Positions 53,831-62,259 of a stretch of DNA of 64,000 nucleotides are shown here, one piece after another. The stretch's first letter is position 1. Each line of letters begins with the position of its first letter. This DNA comes from Alistipes sp. Its GTDB lineage: Bacteria > Bacteroidota > Bacteroidia > Bacteroidales > Rikenellaceae. Made by a program: the position numbers and the translations under genes. Under the pieces are notes generated by a model. The model ran no database searches, was not told the origin of the DNA, and worked only from the letters and a program-made list of their open reading frames with translations. The stretch lies in contig JAFOBG010000005.1 of assembly GCA_017381935.1 (NCBI GenBank), positions 1-64,000 of the forward strand, in the 5' to 3' direction.

Positions 53831-53860
53831 GGCTGCTAACAAAGTACTAAGTTAGCAGCC
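53831..53860. terminator. Hairpin between slyD and the kinase-like gene
   Basis: ggctgctaac pairs perfectly with gttagcagcc around a 10-nt loop; the plus side continues tttct. It probably ends the slyD transcript, though the minus-side U-run is weak. Confidence 0.6.
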
Positions 53861-53878
53861 TTTCTGTATAGCTCTCTA

Positions 53879-54421
53879 CTAATGGCAGCTTCCGCACTCG
53901 CAGCCCTCGCCGCACTCGTGCTCACCACAGCCACTCTCGCCGCAACCGCAGCCACAACTACCCTGCAAATCCTCAGGGGTAACATCACGAACAGATACTA
54001 CCTCTACGTCGAAGTTAAGGGTCTTGCCGGCCATAGGATGGTTGAAGTCCATTACAACAGTCTCCTCCTTAACCTCACGGATGATACCGTTCATACGGTG
54101 TCCCTCTGCATCAGACATAGGAACGATATTGCCAACAAAGAGAATATCCTCAGCAATCTTGCCATCAATCATAAAGATTGTCTTTGGCAACTCAACAATA
54201 GCCTCCTCGATAATCTCTCCGTAGCCATCAGCTGGCTCAAGGGTAAATGATACCTTATCACCTGGCTCTTTACCCATCAGTGCGCCCTCAAACTTAGGAA
54301 GGAGCATACCTGCACCACATACAAACTCAAGTGGCTTTCCCTCAGGATTTTTATCTGCGATTTGTCCGTCAACGGTAAGAGTATAGTTTACCGCAACCAT
54401 TTTGCTGTTTTCTACTTTCAT
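53879..54421 (-). CDS. slyD: SlyD-type FKBP isomerase with Cys-rich metal-binding tail
   Basis: Cytoplasmic peptidyl-prolyl isomerase and chaperone. The 180-residue product has an FKBP domain (YTLTVDGQIADKNPEGKPLEFVCGAGMLLPKFEGALMG in part) with the IF chaperone insert (about 70-120), NHPMAGKTLNFDVEVVSV, and a 27-residue tail with about nine Cys and two His (CGCGCGES, CGEHECGEGCECGSCH). In E. coli such a tail binds nickel and serves hydrogenase maturation; no hydrogenase genes are seen here. Confidence 0.93.
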   Translation of the reverse strand: MKVENSKMVAVNYTLTVDGQIADKNPEGKPLEFVCGAGMLLPKFEGALMGKEPGDKVSFTLEPADGYGEIIEEAIVELPKTIFMIDGKIAEDILFVGNIVPMSDAEGHRMNGIIREVKEETVVMDFNHPMAGKTLNFDVEVVSVRDVTPEDLQGSCGCGCGESGCGEHECGEGCECGSCH

Positions 54422-54449
54422 TGCTTTATATTTTAATTTGTTTCGTGTG

Positions 54450-54457
54450 CAAAGATA
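54450..54457 (-). promoter_or_regulatory. -7 box of slyD
   Basis: The minus strand reads TATCTTTG, 28 nt before the slyD ATG. Confidence 0.55.
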
Positions 54458-54463
54458 ACTCTT

Positions 54464-55285
54464 TTATTTTAATCTACGATAGCGACCCGAAAAATCTTGA
54501 GAATTGTAAATCTCAAGGTAGTAGTATGATGCATCTTCGCTGATAACTACACGGGCAGAGTCATATTGTATATTTAGCGCATTACCATTAAGGGTGTAAT
54601 CTACTCGGACTTCATAGCTCCTTGATTGAATAGCTGTGCCGTACTTGCTAAACTCAAGAGGATACTCCTGACCATTTATTACGCTCCACTTGCCGATAAT
54701 AGCTGTGCTGTAGAGAGATTGGTCGAGTGGACGCATATCAATCTTACGAGGTTGGGAGGTACGCTTATACTTTCCGGAGAAGTCTTGCGAGTTGTAAATC
54801 TCCAGAAAATAATTCTCGCCCTGTTTTGTAATCTCGCAACGAGCATTATCGTATTGAATCTTTAGATTTCTACCCTTTAGAGAGTAGTTTACTCGGTTTT
54901 TGTAGCTTCTGTGCTGGATGGCTACATTGTACTTTGTAATCTCTAATGGATACATTGCACCCTCAACAGGTGTCCACATGCCGTCAATCTCAAGAGCATA
55001 GTTGATATCCTCTGTTGTTGGCTTGGTAGTAGCCTTTTGAGAAGGCTCTATCGTCTTAGGACTCTTCTTAACTGTTGGCGCTTTTGGCTGTTCAGATTTC
55101 ACCTCCGGCTTAGTAGTGGCAACAGCCACCTGCTCCTCCAATATTGGTTCTGGTTGAGGAGCAGATTGCTCAGTGTTGACTATAATAGTACTCTCTTCTT
55201 TAGGAGTCTTAAGCTCAAAGAAGAAGAAAATAACAAAAGCCCAAAAGAGCGATGTTAAAAGTACTGTTATAATAGTCTTGTGCAT
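54464..55285 (-). CDS. Membrane-anchored protein with two tandem beta repeats
   Basis: No named family recognised. The 273-residue product has one N-terminal membrane segment (about 5-24), a Pro/Lys/Glu/Thr-rich linker (about 28-95) and two repeats of about 75 residues (about 102-175 and 198-272). Both follow GxWxxxxGxxYPLExxKYxxAIQxRSY, RVxYxLxGxxLxIQYDxAR, then YxLEIYNSQDFSGxYxR. The domains are probably periplasmic. It begins 1 nt after gcvP on the same strand, so it is co-transcribed, with no evident functional link. Confidence 0.62.
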   Translation of the reverse strand: MHKTIITVLLTSLFWAFVIFFFFELKTPKEESTIIVNTEQSAPQPEPILEEQVAVATTKPEVKSEQPKAPTVKKSPKTIEPSQKATTKPTTEDINYALEIDGMWTPVEGAMYPLEITKYNVAIQHRSYKNRVNYSLKGRNLKIQYDNARCEITKQGENYFLEIYNSQDFSGKYKRTSQPRKIDMRPLDQSLYSTAIIGKWSVINGQEYPLEFSKYGTAIQSRSYEVRVDYTLNGNALNIQYDSARVVISEDASYYYLEIYNSQDFSGRYRRLK

Positions 55286-55286
55286 T

Positions 55287-58109
55287 TTAGTCCTTGTTTA
55301 CTGCAACAAGATTTCTGTCGCCATAGCCGTTGTCTATCTTCGATACATAAGGGAAGAACTTAGAGACTCCTACCCACTCAAGAGGGAAAACTGCCTGCTG
55401 GCGTGAATATGGATGGCTCCACTCGCCTGCAATTTCGGCTGCAGTATGAGGAGCATTGGCAACAACATTATCAGTCTGACCACCAATAGCCTCGCACTCG
55501 CGCTTAATGGCAACAAGGGCCTCGATAAAGCGGTCCATCTCCTCCTTTGGCTCACTTTCGGTAGGCTCAACCATCAGAGTCTCATGTACAGGGAATGAGA
55601 GTGTAGGAGCATGGAAGCCGTAGTCCATAAGTCGGTGTGCAATATCACCACAATCAACGCCATACTCTCGCTTGAAGTGAGTAAGGTCGAGAATCATTTC
55701 GTGTGCTACACGACCGGTCTCACCTGAGTAGTATGTTCTGAATTCATCCTTAATTGCTGAGGCCATGTAGTTAGCATTAACAATAGCCATCTCGGTAGCT
55801 GTCCTCAAACCCTCCTCACCGAGCATCTTGATATATCCGTATGTGATAGGGAGTAACATTGCAGAGCCCCAAGGGGATGATGATACGGCAGTTATGCCCT
55901 GCTCACCACCTGTTGAAACGACAGAGTGCGACGGCAAGAATGGAGCTAAGTGTCTTGCGCAGCAGATAGGACCTACGCCAGGGCCGCCTCCGCCATGAGG
56001 CATTGCAAAGGTCTTGTGCAGGTTAAGGTGGCAAACATCGGCACCGATAAAGCCAGGGTTTGTAAGGCCAACCTGAGCATTCATATTAGCACCGTCCATA
56101 TATACCTCACCACCGGCATCATGGACAGCGTCCACAATCTCTCGGATGCGACTCTCAAATACGCCGTGTGTAGATGGGTATGTTACCATCAGGGCGCAGA
56201 GCTCTGCAGAGTACTGCTCGGCCTTTGCTTTGAGGTCTTCTACATCAATATTTCCGTTTGCATCACATGCAACAGTTACTATCTTCATGCCGGCCATAGC
56301 TGCAGATGCAGGGTTTGTGCCATGAGCAGATGCAGGAATAAGAACTACATTACGGTAGCCTTGACCACGGCTCTGGTGATATGCACGGATAACCATCAAA
56401 CCAGCATACTCGCCTGCAGCACCTGAGTTTGGCTGAAGAGAACATGCGTCAAAGCCTGTAATTGTTGCAAGGTCTTTTTCGAGCTCCTCAATAAGGGTTA
56501 AGTAGCCATCAACTTGGTCCTGAGGTGCAAATGGGTGTACATTCTGGAAACCAGCTATAGATAGAGGCTGCATAATGGCAGCAGCATTGAGTTTCATAGT
56601 ACAGCTACCGAGTGAAATCATTGAGTTTGCAAGTGAAATATCACGTAACTCAAGGCGCTTGATGTAACGCATCAAATCGCTCTCAGAACGGTAACGGTTG
56701 AAGATAGGCTCCTCAAGTAGAGGACGTGTACGACGCAATGCGGATGGGATATCCTGAGCAGAGGCAATCATCAGTTCGCCCATCTCAACGCCAGCTGCAG
56801 TTGCAAAGATGCCGATAACGGTAACAATATCCTCGATTGTTGTAACTTCGTCAAAAGCTATACGAACTCTATCCTCTGTAGGGTAGTAGAAGTTCACACC
56901 ATTTTCAAGAGCTACAGACTCTACAACGGCAGCCTCAGCAACAACCTCGATAGTATCAAAGAAGTTATTTGCTACAACCTGATAGCCCATATCCTCAAGG
57001 TTCTTTGCGACAGAAATCGCTGCGGTGTGAGCAGTCATAGCTGCACGAGTAAGGCCCTCAGCGCCGTTATATACACAGTGGAAACCTACGATAGAGGCCA
57101 TTAACGCAGATGCAGTACAGATGTTTGAAGTTGCACGCTCTCTCTTGATATGCTGCTCACGCATCTGTAGCGACATACGAAGAGCCTTGTTGCCTAATCT
57201 GTCAACTGATACGCCGATAATTCTACCAGGCATATTGCGCTTGAAACTCTCACGAGTTGCCATATAACCGGCAGATGGACCACCAAATCCCATTGGACAA
57301 CCAAGACGCTGAGTTGTTCCTACTGCAATATCGGCACCCCACTCAGCTGGAGGGGTAAGAAGAGCAAGCGAAAGCAGGTCTGCATCGGCAGCTACCAATG
57401 CTCCTGCCGCATGAGCCGCAGCAACGAAGGTTGAGTAATCTCTTATCTCACCATTGGCCGCAGGATATTGTACGATAGCACCAAACTCCTTGCCTGTAAA
57501 TGTATATTCAGCAAAGTTATCTACAATAAGCTCTATTCCGAATGGCTCACTACGAGTAAGAAGAACGTCGAGTGTCTGTGGGAATATATTCTCATCCACA
57601 AATAGCTGGTTGCGGCCCTCCTTTACAGCTTCACGAGAGCGTAGAGAGTACATCATCAGCATAGCCTCAGCAACTGCAGTGCCCTGATCAAGGAGTGAAC
57701 AGTTAGCAATCTCCATACCTGTCAGTGAGCATATTGCGGTTTGGAAGTTGAGCAAAGCCTCAAGACGACCTTGTGAAATCTCAGCCTGATAAGGGGTGTA
57801 AGAGGTGTACCATGCAGGGTTCTCAAATACATTACGCATAATGGCTGCGCTTACTGCATTTGGATAGTAGCCCATGCCGATAAAAGAACGGTACTGCTCG
57901 TTTCGGTCTGCAAGTTCTGCAATGTGCTGAGCAAACTCATACTCACTCATGCCCTCTGCAAGCTCTAACGGCTGCTCTAAACGAATGTTGTTAGGGATAA
58001 CCTGAGAAATAAGCTCCTCTACGCTGCTTACGCCGATAACTTTCAGCATATCTGCGAGCTTCTGCTCGTCAGTAGTTCCGATATGTCTTGAAACAAACTT
58101 GTCAAACAT
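55287..58109 (-). CDS. gcvP: Glycine dehydrogenase (decarboxylating), P-protein
   Basis: PLP-dependent P-protein of the glycine cleavage system; decarboxylates glycine and passes aminomethyl to lipoyl-GcvH. A fused single-chain form of 940 residues from the ATG at 58109 (MFDKFVSRHIG), the usual start; the longest frame adds 14 residues. Seen are the N-terminal half (GTAVAEAMLMM, GCPMGFGGPSAGYMA) and the C-terminal half with the PLP Lys in CHLNLHKTFAMPHGGGGPG. gcvT and gcvH are not in the window. No glycine riboswitch is seen upstream. Confidence 0.96.
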   Translation of the reverse strand: MFDKFVSRHIGTTDEQKLADMLKVIGVSSVEELISQVIPNNIRLEQPLELAEGMSEYEFAQHIAELADRNEQYRSFIGMGYYPNAVSAAIMRNVFENPAWYTSYTPYQAEISQGRLEALLNFQTAICSLTGMEIANCSLLDQGTAVAEAMLMMYSLRSREAVKEGRNQLFVDENIFPQTLDVLLTRSEPFGIELIVDNFAEYTFTGKEFGAIVQYPAANGEIRDYSTFVAAAHAAGALVAADADLLSLALLTPPAEWGADIAVGTTQRLGCPMGFGGPSAGYMATRESFKRNMPGRIIGVSVDRLGNKALRMSLQMREQHIKRERATSNICTASALMASIVGFHCVYNGAEGLTRAAMTAHTAAISVAKNLEDMGYQVVANNFFDTIEVVAEAAVVESVALENGVNFYYPTEDRVRIAFDEVTTIEDIVTVIGIFATAAGVEMGELMIASAQDIPSALRRTRPLLEEPIFNRYRSESDLMRYIKRLELRDISLANSMISLGSCTMKLNAAAIMQPLSIAGFQNVHPFAPQDQVDGYLTLIEELEKDLATITGFDACSLQPNSGAAGEYAGLMVIRAYHQSRGQGYRNVVLIPASAHGTNPASAAMAGMKIVTVACDANGNIDVEDLKAKAEQYSAELCALMVTYPSTHGVFESRIREIVDAVHDAGGEVYMDGANMNAQVGLTNPGFIGADVCHLNLHKTFAMPHGGGGPGVGPICCARHLAPFLPSHSVVSTGGEQGITAVSSSPWGSAMLLPITYGYIKMLGEEGLRTATEMAIVNANYMASAIKDEFRTYYSGETGRVAHEMILDLTHFKREYGVDCGDIAHRLMDYGFHAPTLSFPVHETLMVEPTESEPKEEMDRFIEALVAIKRECEAIGGQTDNVVANAPHTAAEIAGEWSHPYSRQQAVFPLEWVGVSKFFPYVSKIDNGYGDRNLVAVNKD

Positions 58110-58139
58110 AGTTTTTTGTGGTTTTAGATTATAATTGTA

Positions 58140-58147
58140 CAAAGATA
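58140..58147 (-). promoter_or_regulatory. -7 box of gcvP
   Basis: The minus strand reads TATCTTTG, 30 nt before the ATG at 58109. It overlaps the ATG of the longest frame (58151) region, which supports the downstream start. Confidence 0.55.
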
Positions 58148-58168
58148 ACAAAAAACTATGAAATTTAC

Positions 58169-58176
58169 TATCTTTG
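58169..58176 (+). promoter_or_regulatory. -7 box of the second glycerophosphodiesterase gene
   Basis: TATCTTTG, 42 nt before the ATG at 58219; divergent from the gcvP box 21 nt away. Confidence 0.55.
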
Positions 58177-58218
58177 TTACGGCTATAATATATTAATCCG
58201 ATTAATTAAATAGATATT

Positions 58219-59274
58219 ATGAAAAGAGCATTGCTATTAATACTGACTCTCTTTGTTTCAGTAGCAGCCATTGGTCGAAGTTTGCCAACTATGTTTGCCC
58301 ATAGAGGATGTTGGAGTAAAAATGCGTTAGGCGAGTTTATAATTCCGGAGAATAGTGTTGCAGCTGTAGCTATGGCGGCACGCATGGGCTATGCAGGTAT
58401 TGAGTGTGATGTTAGATTGACCAAGGATAAGAAGATGGTCATTTTACATGACAAGACTATAAATCGCACATTGCGTCGTGCATCTGATTACTCTAAGATA
58501 GAGGAGAAGATATACCTTAAGGATTTGACTTTTGAGCAGCTTTGCAATGACTATGTTATGGAGAGTGAGGACCCTCAGCTAAGAGTACCTCTGCCAACAC
58601 TTGAACAGATTCTTGCAGAGTGCAAAAAGCATGGTCTTATTCCTATGCTGCATAGCTCGGTTGCTGATTCTTACCGAGTGGCGCAGGAGATGTTTGGCGA
58701 TAATTGGATCTGCTTTACAGATGATTTTGATAAGTTACTCGCTGTCAGAGAGTACTCTGATTGCCTTATATTGTATGCTATCAATGGCGGTACAGTAGAG
58801 CAACTTATAGCTAAGCTTAAGCAATTGGGTGGACATTGCGGAGTGTCAACAATGAACTCGAGGCTCTATACTCCTCAGTTCTGTAAGGCTCTGACACGAG
58901 CAGGGTATGAGGTACAGGCCTCTATCTTTAAGAGCCCAAAGGAGGTTGTTGCTCAGCGCAATGGGGTTACATATCAACTCTCCGACTTTAGTATAATGCC
59001 AACTGATAAACCGTATGATAAGGTAAAGTTTAGAGGCGCAGGAGACTATAAATGGGTAGAGACTAAACAGTGTGGCGCTACGGTGGTTGATATTCTCTAT
59101 AGTGGTACGGTGAAGGTTATAATTAATGGCACACGTACATATATACTCACGCGAGAGACTGTTGGTAGCGATATTATTGGAAATCGTTTCTTTAACATAG
59201 CTCCACAGGTAGAGATTATACCTCAGCAGGGCGCTGTCATAAAGCGGTCAAAAGTAAAGGTGTACCAATACTAA
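58219..59274 (+). CDS. Secreted glycerophosphodiesterase-family protein with extra C-terminal domain
   Basis: The 351-residue product has a signal peptide (ending SVAAIGRS) and a GDPD core: FAHRGCW, IPENSVAAVAMA, IECDVRLTKD and LHDKTINRT. The metal-site Glu in IECDV and the His in LHD are kept. From about residue 250 a beta-rich extension (KFRGAGDYKWVETKQCGATVVDILYSG..., ending VYQY) is absent from the 26928 paralogue and may bind carbohydrate or envelope material. Substrate unknown. Confidence 0.82.
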   Translation: MKRALLLILTLFVSVAAIGRSLPTMFAHRGCWSKNALGEFIIPENSVAAVAMAARMGYAGIECDVRLTKDKKMVILHDKTINRTLRRASDYSKIEEKIYLKDLTFEQLCNDYVMESEDPQLRVPLPTLEQILAECKKHGLIPMLHSSVADSYRVAQEMFGDNWICFTDDFDKLLAVREYSDCLILYAINGGTVEQLIAKLKQLGGHCGVSTMNSRLYTPQFCKALTRAGYEVQASIFKSPKEVVAQRNGVTYQLSDFSIMPTDKPYDKVKFRGAGDYKWVETKQCGATVVDILYSGTVKVIINGTRTYILTRETVGSDIIGNRFFNIAPQVEIIPQQGAVIKRSKVKVYQY

Positions 59275-59358
59275 ACAAAAGAGACTGCTTACAGACAGCT
59301 CTGAGTGCAAGCAGTAAAAAGGGTAAAACTACATCTTTTTATTCAACCTCTCAACAAG

Positions 59359-59394
59359 ACGGGGATGGCTAATTTATTTTTTAGTCATCCCCGT
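59359..59394. terminator. Terminator hairpin between converging genes
   Basis: acggggatggctaa pairs with ttagtcatccccgt (one G-U) around an 8-nt loop, followed by tctcttt. Confidence 0.75.
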
Positions 59395-59399
59395 TCTCT

Positions 59400-60659
59400 T
59401 TACTCCTTTTCAGGTTGATGTTTGTATTTAAATACTATCGCAAAGAGGAGAGCTACAATCAGAGCATAAGCTGCAAAAATCAACCAAGACTCAGACCAAC
59501 CCTCCATACGCTCAACACCTGTTGTGCTACCTACAAAGTGGTTGATAACCTGTTGTGCACCAAGCGTACCGATAGTTGCACCGATACCGTTTGTCATCAT
59601 GATAAATAGACCCTGTGCTGAAGAGCGCATATTGTGATCAGTCTCTTTGTCAACAAACAGTGAACCCGATACGTTGAAGAAGTCGAAAGCAACACCATAT
59701 ACAATCATTGACAGCAGGAACATCCATACACCTGCGCCAGGGTTACCAAGACCGAATAGTCCGAAGCGGAGCACCCAAGCAACCATTGCCATAAGCATAA
59801 CCTTCTTAATGCCGAAACGCTTAAGGCAGAATGGGATGAGCAGGATACATAGTGTCTCAGATACTTGAGAGAGTGAGATAAGTATATTTGCATGTTTTAC
59901 ACCGAATGTGTCGGCATACTGAGCAATCTGTCCGAAGTCCGAGATAAACGGATTTGCAAAGCCATTTGTAATCTGCAATGATACTCCGAGTAGGATAGAG
60001 AAGATAAAGAAGAGCGCCATCTTCTTCTGCTTAAACAGAGCAAATGCATTAAGGCCCAACGCCTCAACAAGAGACTTCTTCTCGCCGCCTTTATTTGTAG
60101 GGCATTGAGGCATGGTAAAGGCATATAGGCCTAAGATAACACCAATAGTAGCGCACTGGATAAATTGCATAGCAGAAGCCTGGAAGCCTAATAGGTCGCA
60201 ACACCACATAGCGCAGATAAAACCAACTGTACCCCATACACGGATTGGAGGGAAGTGCTTTACTGTATCAAGGCCTGATTGGCTAAGACCTGAGTATGCA
60301 ACCGAGTTACTTAGACCGAGTGTAGGCATATAGAAGGCCACGCTTAGAGAGTATAGGGTAAAGAGTGGTGCAAAGGCTACCTCTGAGGCTGTAAGGGCAT
60401 AATAGCCTGCTGATACCATAAATACAGCGGCAAGCAGATGACATATACCCAATAGCTTTTGAGCCTGAATCCAGCGGTCTGCGATAATACCGATTATAGC
60501 AGGCATAAATAGAGAGACAATACCTTGGATAGCGTAGAATATACCAATATTCTCAGCAAGTCCGATGCTGGCAAGGTATGTACCCATAGAGGTTAAGTAT
60601 GAACCCCAAACGGCGAACTGTAAGAAGTTCATAACCGTTAAACGAAACTTAATATTCAT
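59400..60659 (-). CDS. Nucleoside:proton symporter, NupG/XapB-type MFS
   Basis: Inner-membrane transporter of 419 residues with about 12 hydrophobic helices. The N terminus (KFRLTVMNFLQFAVWGSYLTSMGTYL in part), GIIADRWI, YMPTLGLSNSVAYS and PPIRVWGTVGFI are typical of the nucleoside MFS family (NupG, XapB). Likely imports nucleosides for salvage. Monocistronic; minus-strand TATTTTTG at 60702-60709 is a possible -7 box. Confidence 0.87.
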   Translation of the reverse strand: MNIKFRLTVMNFLQFAVWGSYLTSMGTYLASIGLAENIGIFYAIQGIVSLFMPAIIGIIADRWIQAQKLLGICHLLAAVFMVSAGYYALTASEVAFAPLFTLYSLSVAFYMPTLGLSNSVAYSGLSQSGLDTVKHFPPIRVWGTVGFICAMWCCDLLGFQASAMQFIQCATIGVILGLYAFTMPQCPTNKGGEKKSLVEALGLNAFALFKQKKMALFFIFSILLGVSLQITNGFANPFISDFGQIAQYADTFGVKHANILISLSQVSETLCILLIPFCLKRFGIKKVMLMAMVAWVLRFGLFGLGNPGAGVWMFLLSMIVYGVAFDFFNVSGSLFVDKETDHNMRSSAQGLFIMMTNGIGATIGTLGAQQVINHFVGSTTGVERMEGWSESWLIFAAYALIVALLFAIVFKYKHQPEKE

Positions 60660-60729
60660 AGTTTACAGTTGTTAAAATTGCTATTTTCAATAAAAACTTA
60701 ACAAAAATAGCACTTTTTTGCGAAAAAAC

Positions 60730-60760
60730 TTTGAAAAAGAAAAAAAATGTTCTACTTTTG
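60730..60760 (+). promoter_or_regulatory. Promoter of tRNA-Gln
   Basis: TTTG at 60730-60733 and TACTTTTG at 60753-60760, 19 nt apart, 10 nt before the tRNA. Confidence 0.8.
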
Positions 60761-60770
60761 CACTCGCAAT

Positions 60771-60841
60771 TGGGCTATGGTGTAATGGTAACACTACAGA
60801 TTCTGGTCCTGTCATTCTAGGTTCGAATCCTGGTAGCCCAA
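60771..60841 (+). tRNA. tRNA-Gln (CTG)
   Basis: A 71-nt cloverleaf: acceptor TGGGCTA/TAGCCCA with discriminator A, D stem GTGT/ACAC, anticodon loop TTCTGGT (anticodon CTG, reads CAG), T arm CTAGG-TTCGAAT-CCTGG. The last anticodon-stem pair (31-39) is an A-C mismatch, which the TTG isoacceptor form would not have. CCA not encoded. Confidence 0.93.
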
Positions 60842-60849
60842 CTAAAAAA

Positions 60850-60875
60850 GGAGATGTTTTCACATCTCCTTTTTT
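60850..60875 (+). terminator. Terminator after tRNA-Gln
   Basis: ggagatgt pairs with acatctcc around tttc, followed by six T. Confidence 0.9.
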
Positions 60876-60909
60876 AGTTGGTTTGTGTTACCTATCCCCC
60901 AAACCCCCT

Positions 60910-61037
60910 TTCTGTAAAGGGGGCTTATTTGGTGCAAATATGTGTCTTGTTGGTTATTGTATCCATCAACATTCTCTGCAAATGTCAGTGGCGCCCCATG
61001 ATGGCTACACTGTAGGTGTTGCAATTCTGGTAGCCCA
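60910..61037 (+). repeat. 128-bp repeat ending in a degraded tRNA-Gln 3' end, copy 1
   Basis: Shares 128 bp with 61197-61324, with only three differences seen. Its end, taggtgttgcaattctggtagccca, resembles the tRNA-Gln T arm and acceptor (ctaggttcgaatcctggtagccca); an upstream atggctacact resembles the D arm. No intact cloverleaf forms, so this is a tRNA-like remnant. Confidence 0.75.
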
Positions 61038-61059
61038 CCCCCTCCCTTTGACTTCGTCT

Positions 61060-61180
61060 TCCTCCTTCGCACTTCGGCATAGTGTGCAAGCACCCTCTGC
61101 TCTCAGTTTAATACACCTTCGGTGTTTTTCCTCCTCGCAGTTCGGCATAGTCTGCAAGCAGCCTCTGCTCTCACGAGCAG
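61060..61180. repeat. Inner imperfect repeat between the two tRNA-like copies
   Basis: A cctcc-tcgca-ttcggcatagt-tgcaagca-cctctgctctca pattern occurs twice (about 61061-61107 and 61130-61174), separated by acaccttcggtgt. No gene is seen between 60876 and 61375. Confidence 0.65.
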
Positions 61181-61196
61181 CGTCGGTTGGCGTCGG

Positions 61197-61324
61197 TTCT
61201 GTAAAGGGGGCTTATTTGGTGCAAATATGTGTCTTGTTGGTTATTGTATCCATCAACATTCTCTGCAAATGTTAGTGGCTCCCCATGATGGTTACACTGT
61301 AGGTGTTGCAATTCTGGTAGCCCA
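61197..61324 (+). repeat. 128-bp repeat ending in a degraded tRNA-Gln 3' end, copy 2
   Basis: Second copy, 287 bp downstream of the first, ending gttgcaattctggtagccca followed by aaa. Confidence 0.75.
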
Positions 61325-61332
61325 AAAATAGA

Positions 61333-61358
61333 ATAAGGCGGTAAATCTACCGCCTTAT
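61333..61358 (-). terminator. Terminator of the aquaporin gene
   Basis: ataaggcggta pairs perfectly with taccgccttat around aatc; on the minus strand TTCTATTTTTGG follows. Confidence 0.8.
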
Positions 61359-61375
61359 CTATTTAATTGCAACGA

Positions 61376-62041
61376 TTACTTCTTGCACTTACACTCGCAA
61401 GTGATACCCTTCCAAACAAGGGCGGCGAGAGCTGCGCCGGCGAATGGGCCAACAATGAAGATCCAGAGGTCTGCAAGAGCCTTACCACCTGCAAGGACTG
61501 CAGGGCCGATAGAGCGTGCAGGGTTTACAGATGTGCCTGTATAGTGGATACATACAAGGTGTACAAGGATAAGTGTCAGACCGATAGCAAGACCGGCCAG
61601 ATTACCTGCGCCCTTCTCTGCGTCGGTAGTACCGAGGACAACCAGAACAAAGACAAATGTAAAGACAATCTCTGCAACTACGGCTGCGCAAGTTGTGATA
61701 TTTGGCTGGATAGCGTTTGCGCCCAGACCTGACTCAGGTGCAAGTGCCATAAGGATACCTGCGCCGATAAATGCACCGATAACCTGGAAGAGCATATACA
61801 TCAGGGCATCTTTACCGCTCATTCGTTTTGAGAGCCATACACCGAGGGTGATTGCCGGGTTGATATGGCAACCAGAGATGCCGCCAATAGTATAAGCCAT
61901 ACCTACAACAGCCAAACCAAAGGCGATAGCAGTACCCACTACAGAGGCTGTATCAACACCACAACTAAGGCTTACGGCAGTACCGCAACCCATCAATACC
62001 AGAACCATAGTTCCGACCATTTCTGCTAAATACTTTTTCAT
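61376..62041 (-). CDS. aqpZ: Aquaporin, AqpZ-like water channel
   Basis: Inner-membrane MIP channel of 221 residues with six helices and two half-helices carrying the NPA motifs GCHINPAITLG and GTSVNPARSIGPA. The selectivity-filter His (VHLVCIHYTGTSVNPAR) and Arg after the second NPA fit water-specific AqpZ rather than GlpF. The short C terminus is Cys/Lys rich (CECKCKK), which is unusual and could bind a metal. Confidence 0.9.
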   Translation of the reverse strand: MKKYLAEMVGTMVLVLMGCGTAVSLSCGVDTASVVGTAIAFGLAVVGMAYTIGGISGCHINPAITLGVWLSKRMSGKDALMYMLFQVIGAFIGAGILMALAPESGLGANAIQPNITTCAAVVAEIVFTFVFVLVVLGTTDAEKGAGNLAGLAIGLTLILVHLVCIHYTGTSVNPARSIGPAVLAGGKALADLWIFIVGPFAGAALAALVWKGITCECKCKK

Positions 62042-62158
62042 AATTTGATAAAGTTTTAAGGTTTTACAATGTAAATATACACTTTTTTTAGGATATTTTC
62101 AGAAAATATCTCAAAAAATGAATTTATCCCAAAAGGGAGAGGAATTGCGCGAAAAAGA

Positions 62159-62185
62159 AAAGGGTCTGCGATTTGCAGACCCTTT
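62159..62185 (-). terminator. Terminator of the OmpA/TPR lipoprotein gene
   Basis: aaagggtctgc pairs perfectly with gcagacccttt around gattt; on the minus strand TTCTTTTTCG follows. Confidence 0.85.
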
Positions 62186-62259
62186 ATATATAAGAGGTAT
62201 AGCCTATAGCTCACAATTCGTTATCCACGAACTATCAGTCCCTCGGCCCCTCTCTTTAA

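Noticed and set aside
58110-58218. Glycine riboswitch upstream of gcvP
   Set aside because: The leader is only about 30 nt and lacks the conserved aptamer sequences.
60718-61331. Frames across tRNA-Gln and the downstream repeats
   Set aside because: Includes the tRNA, terminator and repeats; the repeated peptide only reflects the DNA repeat.
61327-61660. T-box leader for ileS searched for upstream of 31661
   Set aside because: No specifier loop or T-box sequence is visible in 31327-31660; coordinates listed here are only a placeholder for the adjacent gene-free stretch that was also checked.
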